Part shown: piece after piece, positions 39,621 to 50,111 of the stretch
Position numbering within the stretch: position 1 is the first letter of the stretch
Layout: each line of letters begins with the position of its first letter
Assembly (NCBI RefSeq): GCF_032362555.1
Contig: NC_083511.1
Coordinates: forward strand, 7,254,001 to 7,318,000
DNA length: 64,000 nt
DNA from: Amyelois transitella
Taxonomy: Eukaryota; Arthropoda; Insecta; Lepidoptera; Pyralidae
Reading direction: 5' to 3'
Notes under the pieces: generated by a model
Told to the model about the DNA's origin: nothing
Seen by the model: only the letters and a program-made list of their open reading frames with translations
The model's database searches: none
Program-made: the position numbers and the translations under genes

Positions 39621-39690
39621 GTGTTCAAGTGGTCAGAGGGATCGGTTTTTAAATCGGAGTGCCCGGGTTGGATCCGCGGAAACGAACAGT
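39603..39690 (+). repeat. tRNA-like SINE head
   Basis: AAGTGGTCAGAGGGATCGG (A-box-like) and GCCCGGGTTGGATCCGCGG (B-box-like) are spaced as in tRNA-derived SINEs. It begins at the right arm of an inverted repeat (39550-39620). Confidence 0.5.
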
Positions 39691-40436
39691 TTTATTTTTA
39701 TTTTTAATATTTTTTGGTGGTTTCTGACGTCTTCCGAGCACAGCGTAGTCACCCAAATACTGCATAATTATGTTCTAAAAGATAATAGCTCATTCATTAT
39801 CACTTCTCGTATCTAAGTTTCATATCCACAGTTACGCGAATATTAGGTTATATTGCATAATATTTCTTTCGGAATTATTTTCATGAAGACATATAGGGGT
39901 TATTTCGTAAAGACTGACAAATGAGGCGTAGTTAACATTTCCCGATGGTTTTATTTCACTGCTGTGGTTTTGCTACACAATTTCGTTACGTAGGTACCTA
40001 ATTATTATGATTTATGGACGGAAAATTTCACTTTACATAATTGATGCATTAATTGGTTTCATTTATTCATGTGCATTACAACGCAATTCGAAAAATATAA
40101 AATGAACAAAATATTTTTCAAAAGCTTTAGCCGAACGTGAATCGTGCTTTTTACTTAGCACTTACATTTATTGTGGAGTAGCTGGTGTCCGCGTATTCGT
40201 CCGCATAGACTTCAATAAATGAGGCCTAGGGCCTAGATGATGACGACCATTCAATAGCTTAGATTGTGCCCAGTATCAAAAGCTTCAATATAATAAAAGT
40301 TTATATAAACCGTCCAAGTAGTTTCAAGGATTAATGTGCACACAAAAAGACTTACATACAGACAAAAAGAAATTAAATCATTGAAATGTATTAAAAAGTA
40401 TTTTACTCCCGCCAGAAATTTATGGAAATATATACA

Positions 40437-40635
40437 TACATACATAAAATCACGCCTCTTTCCCGGAGGGGTAGGCAGAGACTACCTCTTTCCACTTGCC
40501 ACGATCTCTGCATACTTCCTTCGCTTCATCCACATTCATAACTCTCTTCATACAAGCTCGGCGGTGTCGGGTACTTTTGACCTGACCCTTTACCAGGACG
40601 TCCTTAATTTGATCAAGATACGTAAATATATAATA
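40437..40635 (+). repeat. R3 repeat, best copy
   Basis: R3 in order: CATAAAATCACGCCTCTTTC, CTACCTCTTTCCACTTGCCA, CATACTTCCTTCGCTTCATC, TCATACAAGCTCGGCGGT, TTGACCTGACCCTTTACCAG and GATCAAGATACG. A 126-codon reading frame over it is not a gene. Confidence 0.75.
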
Positions 40636-43600
40636 TTTTTTTTATACTTTTTAACCCTACGAGACGGCATGATTTGCCACAAATTTCAAATTTCACAACT
40701 AAAATGGCGAGGATAATATCTGTCATGTTCGTTTTCCATAAGGTTAAAAAATTGTACAGCATTTGTCCAGATTTATAACAACTTCACTGTAAAGTAAATT
40801 TCATACAATGTAATTTGAACCTGTACTAACACGGGAACAGGGATCATGTTGTAATCCTCTTATAGTGTAGCCATTTTAATCTCAATTGGAATAAACACGA
40901 CCACGTTAATTAAACAAATGCAATTATTTTCATAATGGTTAGGCTGATATTTGTTTGAAAAAGTATTACGCTACGAAAATACATATATTTACGACTAAAT
41001 CTATATCATGTAGGATTCTATATAACTAAATGGATGATAGATCAATTTGTATTCTAAGTATAATTTAATATTGTGAAGTTGACGTTGTTGAAGAAAATGC
41101 TGCAGTGCAGTTTGTTACCGCTTCTTCTGCACTGACGCCTTGTAAACTTAGTTTTTAAGTAATTTATTTGACGTCAACCAATGTTGTTAAACCATACGAC
41201 AATTATTAAGCGATATATAGTATCCTATAAGAATGAATAAAAATTTTTAATTTGAATTTGTATTATGTAAATTCCACCTACGTTTACATACGAATTTTAA
41301 TTCAATTAAACTTCTTTGTTAATATTATTAAGTATATTAACAAAAACTAAAAACAACTGAGTTAATAATTAAGATTCGTTAGTTTTTTCTATTATTCTAC
41401 GCCTATATATATAATAACCCTAATAGCTATACTATAACAGAAATCTCAAGAAATATTCAGATAGGTATCTATAATCCAAGTGCGCATGTTTTATTATTTC
41501 AATTTTCTTCTTATTATTCATTGTTATATACATTAATGAAAGGGACCTCCGCCTAATGGGTGTGTTATTCTGAAATTAACTGTAGCTGGAAAATTGGATT
41601 CATGGACTTAATGGGAAAATGTTCAAAATGAGGATGCGGCGAGTCGTTGCTAGAATTTAACTGGTACTTGCCTGATGCTCTTTGGCTCTCAACAGTCGCT
41701 GCCTTTTTAATATTGTCGAGCTTTATCTATTACGGAAAATTCTAAAGCATTTATTAAAATAAATATTAATGAGCATACCACGATTTACAGTTTTGCCATT
41801 GACAGGAAAATTCTCCAAGCAAATAGTTTATTTTTATTTTTGTAGAACCCTTTCACTAGTTCTTCAAGAGTTCTGGGGATTCGTATTTCGATTTCTTTTC
41901 AATGAAAGCGATTCCTGCTTCTTGAGAGTTATCGACGTCAAAGACTTGGAATAATCGGTTTACGTTATTCGTGGTTATTTCATAATATTTTTGTAGGAAA
42001 ATCGAACCATGCCAGGCCAGGTAACTATTTGATGCCTAAAATCTTGTTATACACAATTGAATTACTTAAACCATTCAGGAAGTACACAAATAAATACATA
42101 AGACTTTTTACTTGTACAATTTCTTTATTTGTAAAATACTTTTAGACTTGTCGCTTGTTATCATAATAAATAAATAATAAAATACGTTTATTTTCCTCTT
42201 TACAAAGGTGAGCCTTAAGATTATTTTATAACTAGGTTTTATACATTTTATACATTACAGAAATATAGATATCTGTGCAGTTAGTTTGAACAGAGAATCA
42301 AGGAAACAGTACTCGTTTTTAAATTTAATCACCTTGCTGACGATACCATATTAACTTTCTTACTAAGCAATACACTGCCTCATCTTTGCGTGTTTCCAGT
42401 TGCACGTATAGTCACTATGCTTGAAGGCGGGTTTCACTTTTTGACATTTGCCCACTTTGTCGGCAGCTTCCTAAGTTTTAAATCCCTTCAATATTTATAC
42501 CTTAGAAAGAGAAAGACCTCATCTTCTAACAAATAAACTAGGGAGTTAAGTTCGAAACCTTTCGTTTTTTCATTCTATAAGACAGATAGTGTGTTTATTT
42601 TTCAGAACTTACCGTCATGAATCTTGTTTCCGTGACCCGATTTGTTTTTTTATAGGCCCCTCGCATCTCTCTCAGCCATTTGGTAAAGGTGCTTACATGA
42701 ATAGCGACATGAAAGTTTTATGGGCACACTTTATGATTTACCTACTCCTAAAAGGGCGTAAGCTGATGTTATATTGTATAGCCCATGTTACTCACGACAG
42801 AAAGAAATTTTATGTTTAGAAGTTTAGAGAAAAAAACATCAAAAACTTTTGTTTCGATACAGCTTTACATTTGTTTTAAAGTTCAAACGGTTAAAATTTA
42901 TCTAAAGGTATGTTGATCACACCATTTTTATAGAAATCACTCCTTTGAACTTGCCACGGTCCCTTCATCTTCTTTTATATTTTCATGCAAAACTCTTCTT
43001 TATAAGTAGTTTAAGAAAAACATTTTCTTATTTTTGCCCACTTATTCACTCCTGCAATTGCACAGATTAATACTCTATTTGTTAGTTTTTACATGATATC
43101 AAATAAAACAATCTAAATACTACCTCAACCAATTAACTCAATCAAAAGTAAATGATAAACATTACTAGCTATATATACCAGTTTGTCGGTTAAATATTTG
43201 TGATTAATTAAATATTCAGTTCTATTGATTCCCTCATTAATTAATGTTATGTTTATTGCAGATTTGGAGAGTGAAATTAAATGCAGGGATCCTGAAATGG
43301 GCGTGTATTCAATGGCCATAAATCAACTTCGTTTAAGTACGCAGTAAATGAACCAAAAACTGCATTCAAATTCGAGTGAGAGTTGATTCAGTTTAATTTT
43401 TAATCTCTTTTTATTCCCGTTACAGTTTGTTCACACTGGAGGAGAGGCTAGACTGCACTCTTAAACATAACATTTTGGTAATCTGAAATAAATAAAAAGT
43501 ATTAGATGCGCAAACAAAAAAATTGATAAAAAAACATTAATATGGTTTCCTCATGTACTTAATAATATTTATCTTTTATGTTTGCATAAAAATAACCAGC

Positions 43601-46160
43601 ATGTTATTAGTTTCACTTCCTAAACGAATACAATCAGTTGTCTTGACAACAAATGTCTTAATTTTACAGTGAACAACCGGCCGCTTAAATTACTCGGCAA
43701 AATACAGTCATTTCAAAAGATAATCGCAGCTCCTTTTATTTCCTGCTGGCCTTAATATCAATAAATTTACAAAGAATTTTCCTTAGCAGCAGATTACTAG
43801 ACGCAATAAAAGGAATTTTGCTTAAGGTTTTATAATAAACACAATGTTTTGTTTGAATGCATTGAGTGACATAAAACGAATAGACACGACGTTGCGCGGT
43901 GCGACGCGACAGTCTGTTTCTTTGTATAGGATTGTATAAGCAATGCACACTGTGCGCTTCAGAATTCAAATCACACCGAATTCAACATTCTATGATAATC
44001 TCATTATAGAATATTGAATTAAGTAAGCGTTACTGTCACCAAATGCGTTCAGAGATGTATCATTCATTTATTTATGTTTCATAACTTATTTTACTCTTTA
44101 TAATAAAAATATTATATCAAGAGGTCAATCCTACCTGGCATTGATTAATTTATAATAAAACCTGACATGACATATTGTGCAGCAAAGTAAAAAGTAAAAC
44201 ATTTTTTCCTAATACATAATACATTTTCATATATTTTGCCTTTTCACTCCAATGCAAATTTACTTGAGTGTGATAAGGACAACACGAGGGTTTCTTTCAA
44301 ATGTATGCAGGACTCGTCCCTTATAAAACAGGTTTGGGGTCTGATAACTAAATCAAATATATTCCTTCGGACAACCCTCAATAAAATACCTACCTGTGGG
44401 TTTCATTATATACCTACCAGTGTTTTGTCCTGGGTGTATCTATATTAATAAATTATTATTTATAATTATTAAAACTATCATTAAGTATAATGGGTCAAAT
44501 AAAACTAAATATATCCTTATATTAGATACAGTTTATTCCTGCACGTTAAATATTTTTTATACATCTGTGTAATTCGGTATATATGTACATCACAATGTTT
44601 GGCTAGAGCACCCAATTAGGTGAACTGATATCAAGTTTAACCAAAGTATATGCGTAAGATAAACACAAATATCGCAATTCTGTGTCTGTTGCCATCTTTG
44701 AAATGCAATGTTATTGTTTAGAAATCTTTATCTTTATTGCTTTTAGGGTTAAACTTTGCCCTTCGAGAATTGTACTTTTCGAAAGAAGAAACTTTGAAGT
44801 AAGTTATTGAATGATTCTAAGATATAAACACAGAATTTAAATAGAACTGTTTACACCCAATAAAATAATTTGTCTTTGTACGCCGATAACCCTTGCAGTA
44901 GTAGCAGGGTAGACAGAACTTTAGAATTTAAACACTTACTGATAAATAAATATTTATCAAAGTAATAATGTTTTTAAAATGAGTGACGATTGAACATGAA
45001 GGATTATAACATTATAGCCGTAGAAATTTCTTATGTTATGCATAACTACAATTTCCAGACAGGTTGTATCAACATCGTGACCTTAATGGGTTAGTGAGTT
45101 AGTTAAATTGGACACGTAGTCGGTGCCCGTGTCCCATTTACAATTTGCACTAGGTGGGTACTAAGTACTCACGTCATAATGCCATTTGCCTGCTACGTGT
45201 ATGAGATTTTAAGTGCCATTTAAATACTCTGACTAAAGCCAAAGGTACTGTAATTATTAGCTTTTAAAATGAAGTCAATTTAGTTATCGTTGAAAGTAGT
45301 TCTGTACTGGACGAATGAGAATGAGGATTCAACAAAGCAAAGACGAGAAAGTAGAATAGGCATGGCCAATGGCCCTCTTATAAAATATTTTTCTGATTAA
45401 AGCTTTAAAGGATGATTTGTTTTCCATATTCCTAATGATTTTAATTCTTTTTTTTCTACCAATGTAAGTCTCGGTTGTGTTCTTTCCTCTCCAAAGAGGA
45501 GCCCAATTCTAGAATCTATTCTCATAATGTAATTACTCGTATTGTCCGAGGTAATGTTCTACAATAACATATTCTGTGATGATAAGACACCAACATTGAA
45601 CTTTAAATATTTATCGGACCATAATTGAAACGGAACTGATAATGGAATTTCTTCCCAATGAGATAGTTTTCTGGATAATAACTTATTGCATTATACATAC
45701 GAAATAGAGCTCTATAGAAATACTTACGGTAGCCCTGACAATGCTATATATTCTATGTTATCATGATGTACATAATCATAGAAATTGGAATAATCAAGAC
45801 TTAAGCACACACTAACAAAACATAGTTTCGTACTAGGGAGGCGAAACAAAATAACGTATGAACACGATCAGTTTTTATCTACTCATACTTTGGCGTTAAG
45901 TCTGAGCGATACAAAACATTATGTTCTTGGCAATAGACGACGAAATTTTAAAAAATATCAGCTTGTCATTCATGTAGATTCTACAATTTTTTTCAATTTA
46001 GCTCTGACTTTACTATTTAGCTCAAATTTTAAGATTATAGATACTTATTCATAATCACATTGTACTGGCATGTGAAGGTGATAATTTCTGACCCAGCTAT
46101 CATCACATTCCTCAGAACATTACATGTTTACACAAAATAATATTTAACAACTATCTTATG

Positions 46161-46203
46161 TATAAATTAATGCAGTCACTAACACAAATTAAATCTATAC
46201 AGT
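46161..46203 (+). promoter_or_regulatory. core promoter of JHBP-like gene 1
   Basis: TATAAATTAA lies at 46161-46170, 55 bp before the ATG. A CAGT initiator-like tetramer at 46200-46203 is about 35-40 bp downstream, giving a 5' UTR of only about 15 nt if used. The start site is inferred. Confidence 0.6.
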
Positions 46204-46215
46204 CTACTCGTCACA

Positions 46216-49129
46216 ATGTTTCTTATTAAATCTTTGTGTTTTTTCGCGTTTTTACAAACAGTTATTTCTGGTAAGTGCATGTGAGTGAAATGTGTTTGTT
46301 TATATACATTTTTTTGATTAAGTGTTTAGGTTATACGCAGAATATACATTTTTATGGAACGAAGTAATTTTAAGTGAGTATTGCGTATTTATGAATTAAT
46401 ATTTTACAGATCTGTCGTCAATGGAGCCATGTTTAGCAACAGATATTGATTGCTTATCAAAAACCACCCAAACATTTTTGGACAACACAAGCGGTGGTAT
46501 TCCACAATTCGACATCAGGACTTTGGACCCTATAACCATTCCGCATTTAGATGTCACCCCGGAAGGTGTTGGGGTGACGTTCCATTTGAAAAACATTGTT
46601 GTACAAGGCTTCAAGGATCAGAAAATTTCCTCTTTCAAGTGAGTTTTTGATATCTCACTGCTCATTTAGTAAAAGAAGGTACATTTAATAGTTATTTTTA
46701 AATAAACATTGTATTAACAAAGTTTTTTAATTTTATGTTATCTTAATACAAGTGATTAAACGCCACGTTATCACTTAGTATGTGTTACAGCCATAAAGAC
46801 ATAACAGTCTATATCTTCCTCTTGATTTTCTTAGTATTGGAAGAAAATCAATACCTAATTAGGTATGAAAAATTTGGTCACACTTTTGTTTCTTTAAGGA
46901 ATTTCTTTCGAAAAACTTCCATTGTAACGATAATCAATATTATGATCCTATACTAGCAAAAAGCTAAGTTAATTTTTTTAAAGTTTCATCATCAATATAT
47001 TGGTTTTACAGATTAGATAAAGACAGCAAAGCAGTCAGCTTAAAAACGAAGGTAAACGTCACTTTTAACAGTGATATCACCGTAGAATTACACAAATTGT
47101 CCAAATCATACTCTGGGAAATTGGATGCGCAAGCATGTAAGTACTTTATAATCGAAGAAATAGTAAAAGATTTATTATTAAAATAAATACTATCATTAAG
47201 CCAAATAAATACTATCATGAAATTAATACTATCATTAAGTATTTTTAAGTCTGTTGGCTCTGTCTACCCCACAAGGGATATAGGCGTGACCATATGTATG
47301 TAATACTGTGTAATGTGTACTTGGTTTCGCGATAATCATCAATAAGGCGCAAGGATAAATTTTGGGTACTTGGGGCTTAGGCCTATCTACCAGCTACTAT
47401 CAGTCAGCAACGCCAATTGTCTATTTGTTTATGCGCCAGACAATGTTACTTTTGACGTTGTTTACAGAGAATCACACTGTACTGAATGATAGATATGTTA
47501 AAGTAGAGACAATTCATTGCACCACGTTAACGACAACGCCTGCACATCTCTACAAATACATAAATACATATAACAACGTCTTTATCCATTGCGGAGTAGA
47601 CAGAGCCAACAGTCTTGAAAATACTGATCGGCTGTTTGCCTTACTGATAGAATTGTGATTCATATAAAGCGACAGTTTGCTAGCCCGTCGCCTTAAAGAA
47701 TTTCTAGTTTAGGTATAAGCCTTTCCCTTAGTCACCTTTTACGACATCCATAAGAAAGAGATGGAATGATTCTATTATTTTTCTATTGGTTCTTGGAACC
47801 ACACAAGGAAATATCATTGTACAACAATTAGGCTTCCTACACGCATGTTCAGCCCGGTATTGTCGGCTCAGTATTTGTCTAACAACAAAGCGGATCCGAG
47901 GCTATTGCCACACAAGTTCAGTTTGTGCCGATACGGTAGTCCACTTAGCTTGAAATATAATCGTGTTCTCAGTTGTTTCTGTTCCGATCATTCATCGAAG
48001 TACCTACATACATTTGAGTAATAAGCGAGGTAGCGGAAAAACCAATTATTAAGATCGATAGGTTTTGGTTTAAAGAGATTAAAAATTTCCGAAATAAATA
48101 AGCGGAAGAATTAACATGTACCTACTTACCTTAAATTGTTGTTTGGATAGATGGGCCTTAATGGGCCCGGGTTGTTCTTGCTTCAGGGTACAAATTTGAA
48201 TTCTACTCTCAAAAACATATGATAAAAAATAATTGGAGTTGAAAACACGCACTTTGGCTTTTATTAAAATATGGACGCCGATTGACCGCTCACTAATAGA
48301 GCGGTCAATCGGCGTCCATATTTTTTGTCAATCACTGTATTTGAATTTGAATTGTTCTACGGTTTCTTTCGTGAACCGTCGGGTGTTTTTACGAAAACAT
48401 AGCCAACAGTCTCAAAAAGACTGAAAAGGCCACGTTTAGCTTTTTGGCTTAATGATAGAATTGATTTTTTATTTACAACATTTTAGCAAATAAAGTACTG
48501 AAGTTGTAGTACGTATATCAAATTATTTAGTATAAGCATGGTGTGAAAATAGTGGCATGATGTTATTTTATACAACTCCATCTTCAAGTAACGTCTTATT
48601 GACGTCTTAATTCATTACAGATGCTGAAGGGCATGCCCAATACACCTACGTTTTCAAAACTGACGATAAAGGTGTAGAACACTATGAGGTTGGTCCCGAA
48701 ACTAATTCTTGCGAACTGCTCGGAGATCCTAAATTTACTTTAAGCCCTGATCTTGTGTCTGCTTTAGAAGCTGGTGAGTAATATTTACATATAGAACATT
48801 TCTATATACATATAAGTAGATCATGGCTTTAGACCGTAGAAAGGTTATATACAAATAGGTTCGAGATATTCAAAACAGTTTTTCTCTTATTAAAATCAGC
48901 GAGAAATTCAGCCCTTATGTCCTTTCAAAGGGGTAATCTTCAAAAAATTTAACTTAATTTTTCAGATGCAGAATACCAAGCAGAAAAAGCGAAACACAGT
49001 GGAATAGTGTCGAAGACTCGTGAAGCGATTATCTGTGAAGTAGTGAAAACAGTTTATGTTACAGCAATACATAACATACGAGCTTCCGCAAGGATTTTGC
49101 CAAAATCTGCGTTTTTCAAAGATGTCTAG
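46216..49129 (+). CDS. JHBP/takeout-family secreted lipid-carrier-like protein, gene 1 (5 exons, 241 aa)
   Basis: Exons 46216-46270, 46410-46638, 47012-47136, 48621-48773 and 48966-49129 join in frame (726 nt; intron phases 1,2,1,1), all with GT..AG borders. Residues 1-18 form a hydrophobic signal peptide (MFLIKSLCFFAFLQTVIS), so the protein should enter the secretory path. The mature part has the family layout: an early Cys pair (C26, C33), IPQFDIRTLDPI followed by an amphipathic beta-rich middle, then GPET with C167 and a C-terminal helix with C211. Spacings of 7 and 44 equal those I recall for the two disulfides of Galleria haemolymph JHBP (10-17, 151-195). Length fits the family. Members carry juvenile hormone or other hydrophobic ligands; the ligand here cannot be read from sequence. 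The gene converges with gene 2. Intron 3 (1,484 bp) carries three R1 fragments and a 26-bp hairpin. Confidence 0.92.
46822..46866. repeat. hairpin plus adjacent palindrome in intron 2 of JHBP-like gene 1
   Basis: TTGATTTTCTT and AAGAAAATCAA (46822-46832/46841-46851) pair around an 8-nt loop. The last base starts a perfect 16-bp palindrome, ATACCTAATTAGGTAT (46851-46866). Confidence 0.93.
47183..47305 (+). repeat. R1 3' fragment with tandem expansion, in intron 3 of JHBP-like gene 1
   Basis: CTATCATTAAGCCAAA to GATATAGGCGTGACCATATG is R1-like. A short unit ATACTATCAT(TAAG) occurs three times (47187, 47209, 47226), a local expansion not seen in other R1 copies. Confidence 0.7.
47560..47812 (-). 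repeat. R1 repeat, inverted, in intron 3 of JHBP-like gene 1
   Basis: AACAACGTCTTTATCCATTG to TTCTTGGAACCACACAAGG; complete but diverged. Confidence 0.82.
48266..48324. repeat. perfect 26-bp inverted repeat, 7-nt loop, in intron 3 of JHBP-like gene 1
   Basis: Arms 48266-48291 and 48299-48324 are exact reverse complements with a GC-rich core (GGACGCCGATTGACCGCTC); the loop is ACTAATA. Confidence 0.97.
48398..48465 (-). repeat. R1 tail fragment in intron 3 of JHBP-like gene 1
   Basis: ACATAGCCAACAGTCTCAAA to GGCTTAATGATAGAATTGA. Confidence 0.65.
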
Positions 49130-49134
49130 AAATT

Positions 49135-49140
49135 AATAAA
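49135..49140 (+). terminator. poly(A) signal of JHBP-like gene 1
   Basis: AATAAA begins 6 bp after the TAG stop and is followed directly by TAAAAC. This gives a very short 3' UTR. Confidence 0.7.
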
Positions 49141-49221
49141 TAAAACGTCCTACAGTCAAAAGTGATTCCTTTTCTTATATCTAAGCATTTATACCTAAGC
49201 AAAGAAGAGTATTGAGATATT

Positions 49222-49480
49222 GAGAGCCTCGGAGGTCAGTGGTAAAGGTATAAAATGTACCCATTACAAGGTGCATAATTTCGAATCCAAAAGCGACCAT
49301 TTACAATGCAAGCAACTGGATATTATTATATATACATATAGATTAGATGCCCCTGTAAAGAATACGAAGATCAGACGGGAGATTTGACTCTAGGGTCTAG
49401 GATCGCAGTCACAGTTTCAGCCGGGGCTCCTCTCCAAGTAACGAAACGGGAAAACTGGAAACTAAAATTGTAATTAGGGA
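49222..49480 (+). repeat. R2 SINE between genes 1 and 2
   Basis: A tRNA-like head (GCCTCGGAGGTCAGTGGTAA, AATTTCGAATCC) followed by GATCAGACGGGAGATTTGAC and CGGGGCTCCTCTCC. Confidence 0.68.
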
Positions 49481-49839
49481 AACCTAATTTCATAGCATCA
49501 CCCGATGTAAGGCCCGGGTCATCACCTCATTTATCTTACATACAATACAAATATCGTTCATTCAGTATGAGTTTATAAAAGTTTGTTGTGCTGGCCCCTA
49601 TTGAAGGTCTAGTATTCTGTTTAACATTACATTTCTTTATAATTCTGTTAAAAAAATGTAATGTATGATGATTGTATACATGAAATTTTTACATAAAATA
49701 TCAATTACCCTCATATAACTTACTTACCACATAGATAAAAAAAAAGTAATTACCCTTCACCAAATGTAGGAGCATAGAAACTAACATCTATACCTGCTTG
49801 TTTATCATTTACACATCTTAGCTATGCCTCACCATCCTG

Positions 49840-49970
49840 GACAGGAGCCCGGAATCCGCCTGTGACCATAAGTCATGTTTTACACGAAGCAACTCCAATC
49901 TGACCTCTGTAACCCTTACTGCCATTCAGTTGACTAAATGTGCGGGATTTCTCACGAGATCTATCCTCTC
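49840..49970 (-). repeat. R2 SINE fragment between genes 1 and 2
   Basis: Inverted GAGCCCGG, GAAGCAACTCCAATCTGACC and GATTTCTCACGAGAT match R2 in reverse. With the plus copy at 49222 it forms a loose inverted pair between the convergent genes. Confidence 0.6.
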
Positions 49971-50082
49971 GTAAGAGGAACAATTTACAATGAACTCAGA
50001 TATTTCACAACGTTTTTACCACTAAGAAAATAAAACTGTCTAGTTACGTTTAAGAAAAATGAAGTAATTCATTATAATTTCA

Positions 50083-50088
50083 TTTATT
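50083..50088 (-). terminator. poly(A) signal of JHBP-like gene 2
   Basis: AATAAA on the minus strand, about 24 bp beyond the TAA stop. Confidence 0.65.
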
Positions 50089-50111
50089 GTAATGATTAAA
50101 AAACATTAAGA

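Larger units (their letters stand above)
25610..46150. other. gene-poor stretch with repeats
   Basis: Contains R1, R2 and R3 copies, the 32820-34402 repeat units, the 39550 inverted repeat and the 37471 frame. The 91-codon minus frame at 31762-32037 has no recognisable domain. GC-richer patches at about 35800-35940 and 45060-45220 show no exon. Confidence 0.55.

Noticed and set aside
40336..40716. 126-codon plus-strand open frame
   Set aside because: Most of it is the R3 repeat read through.
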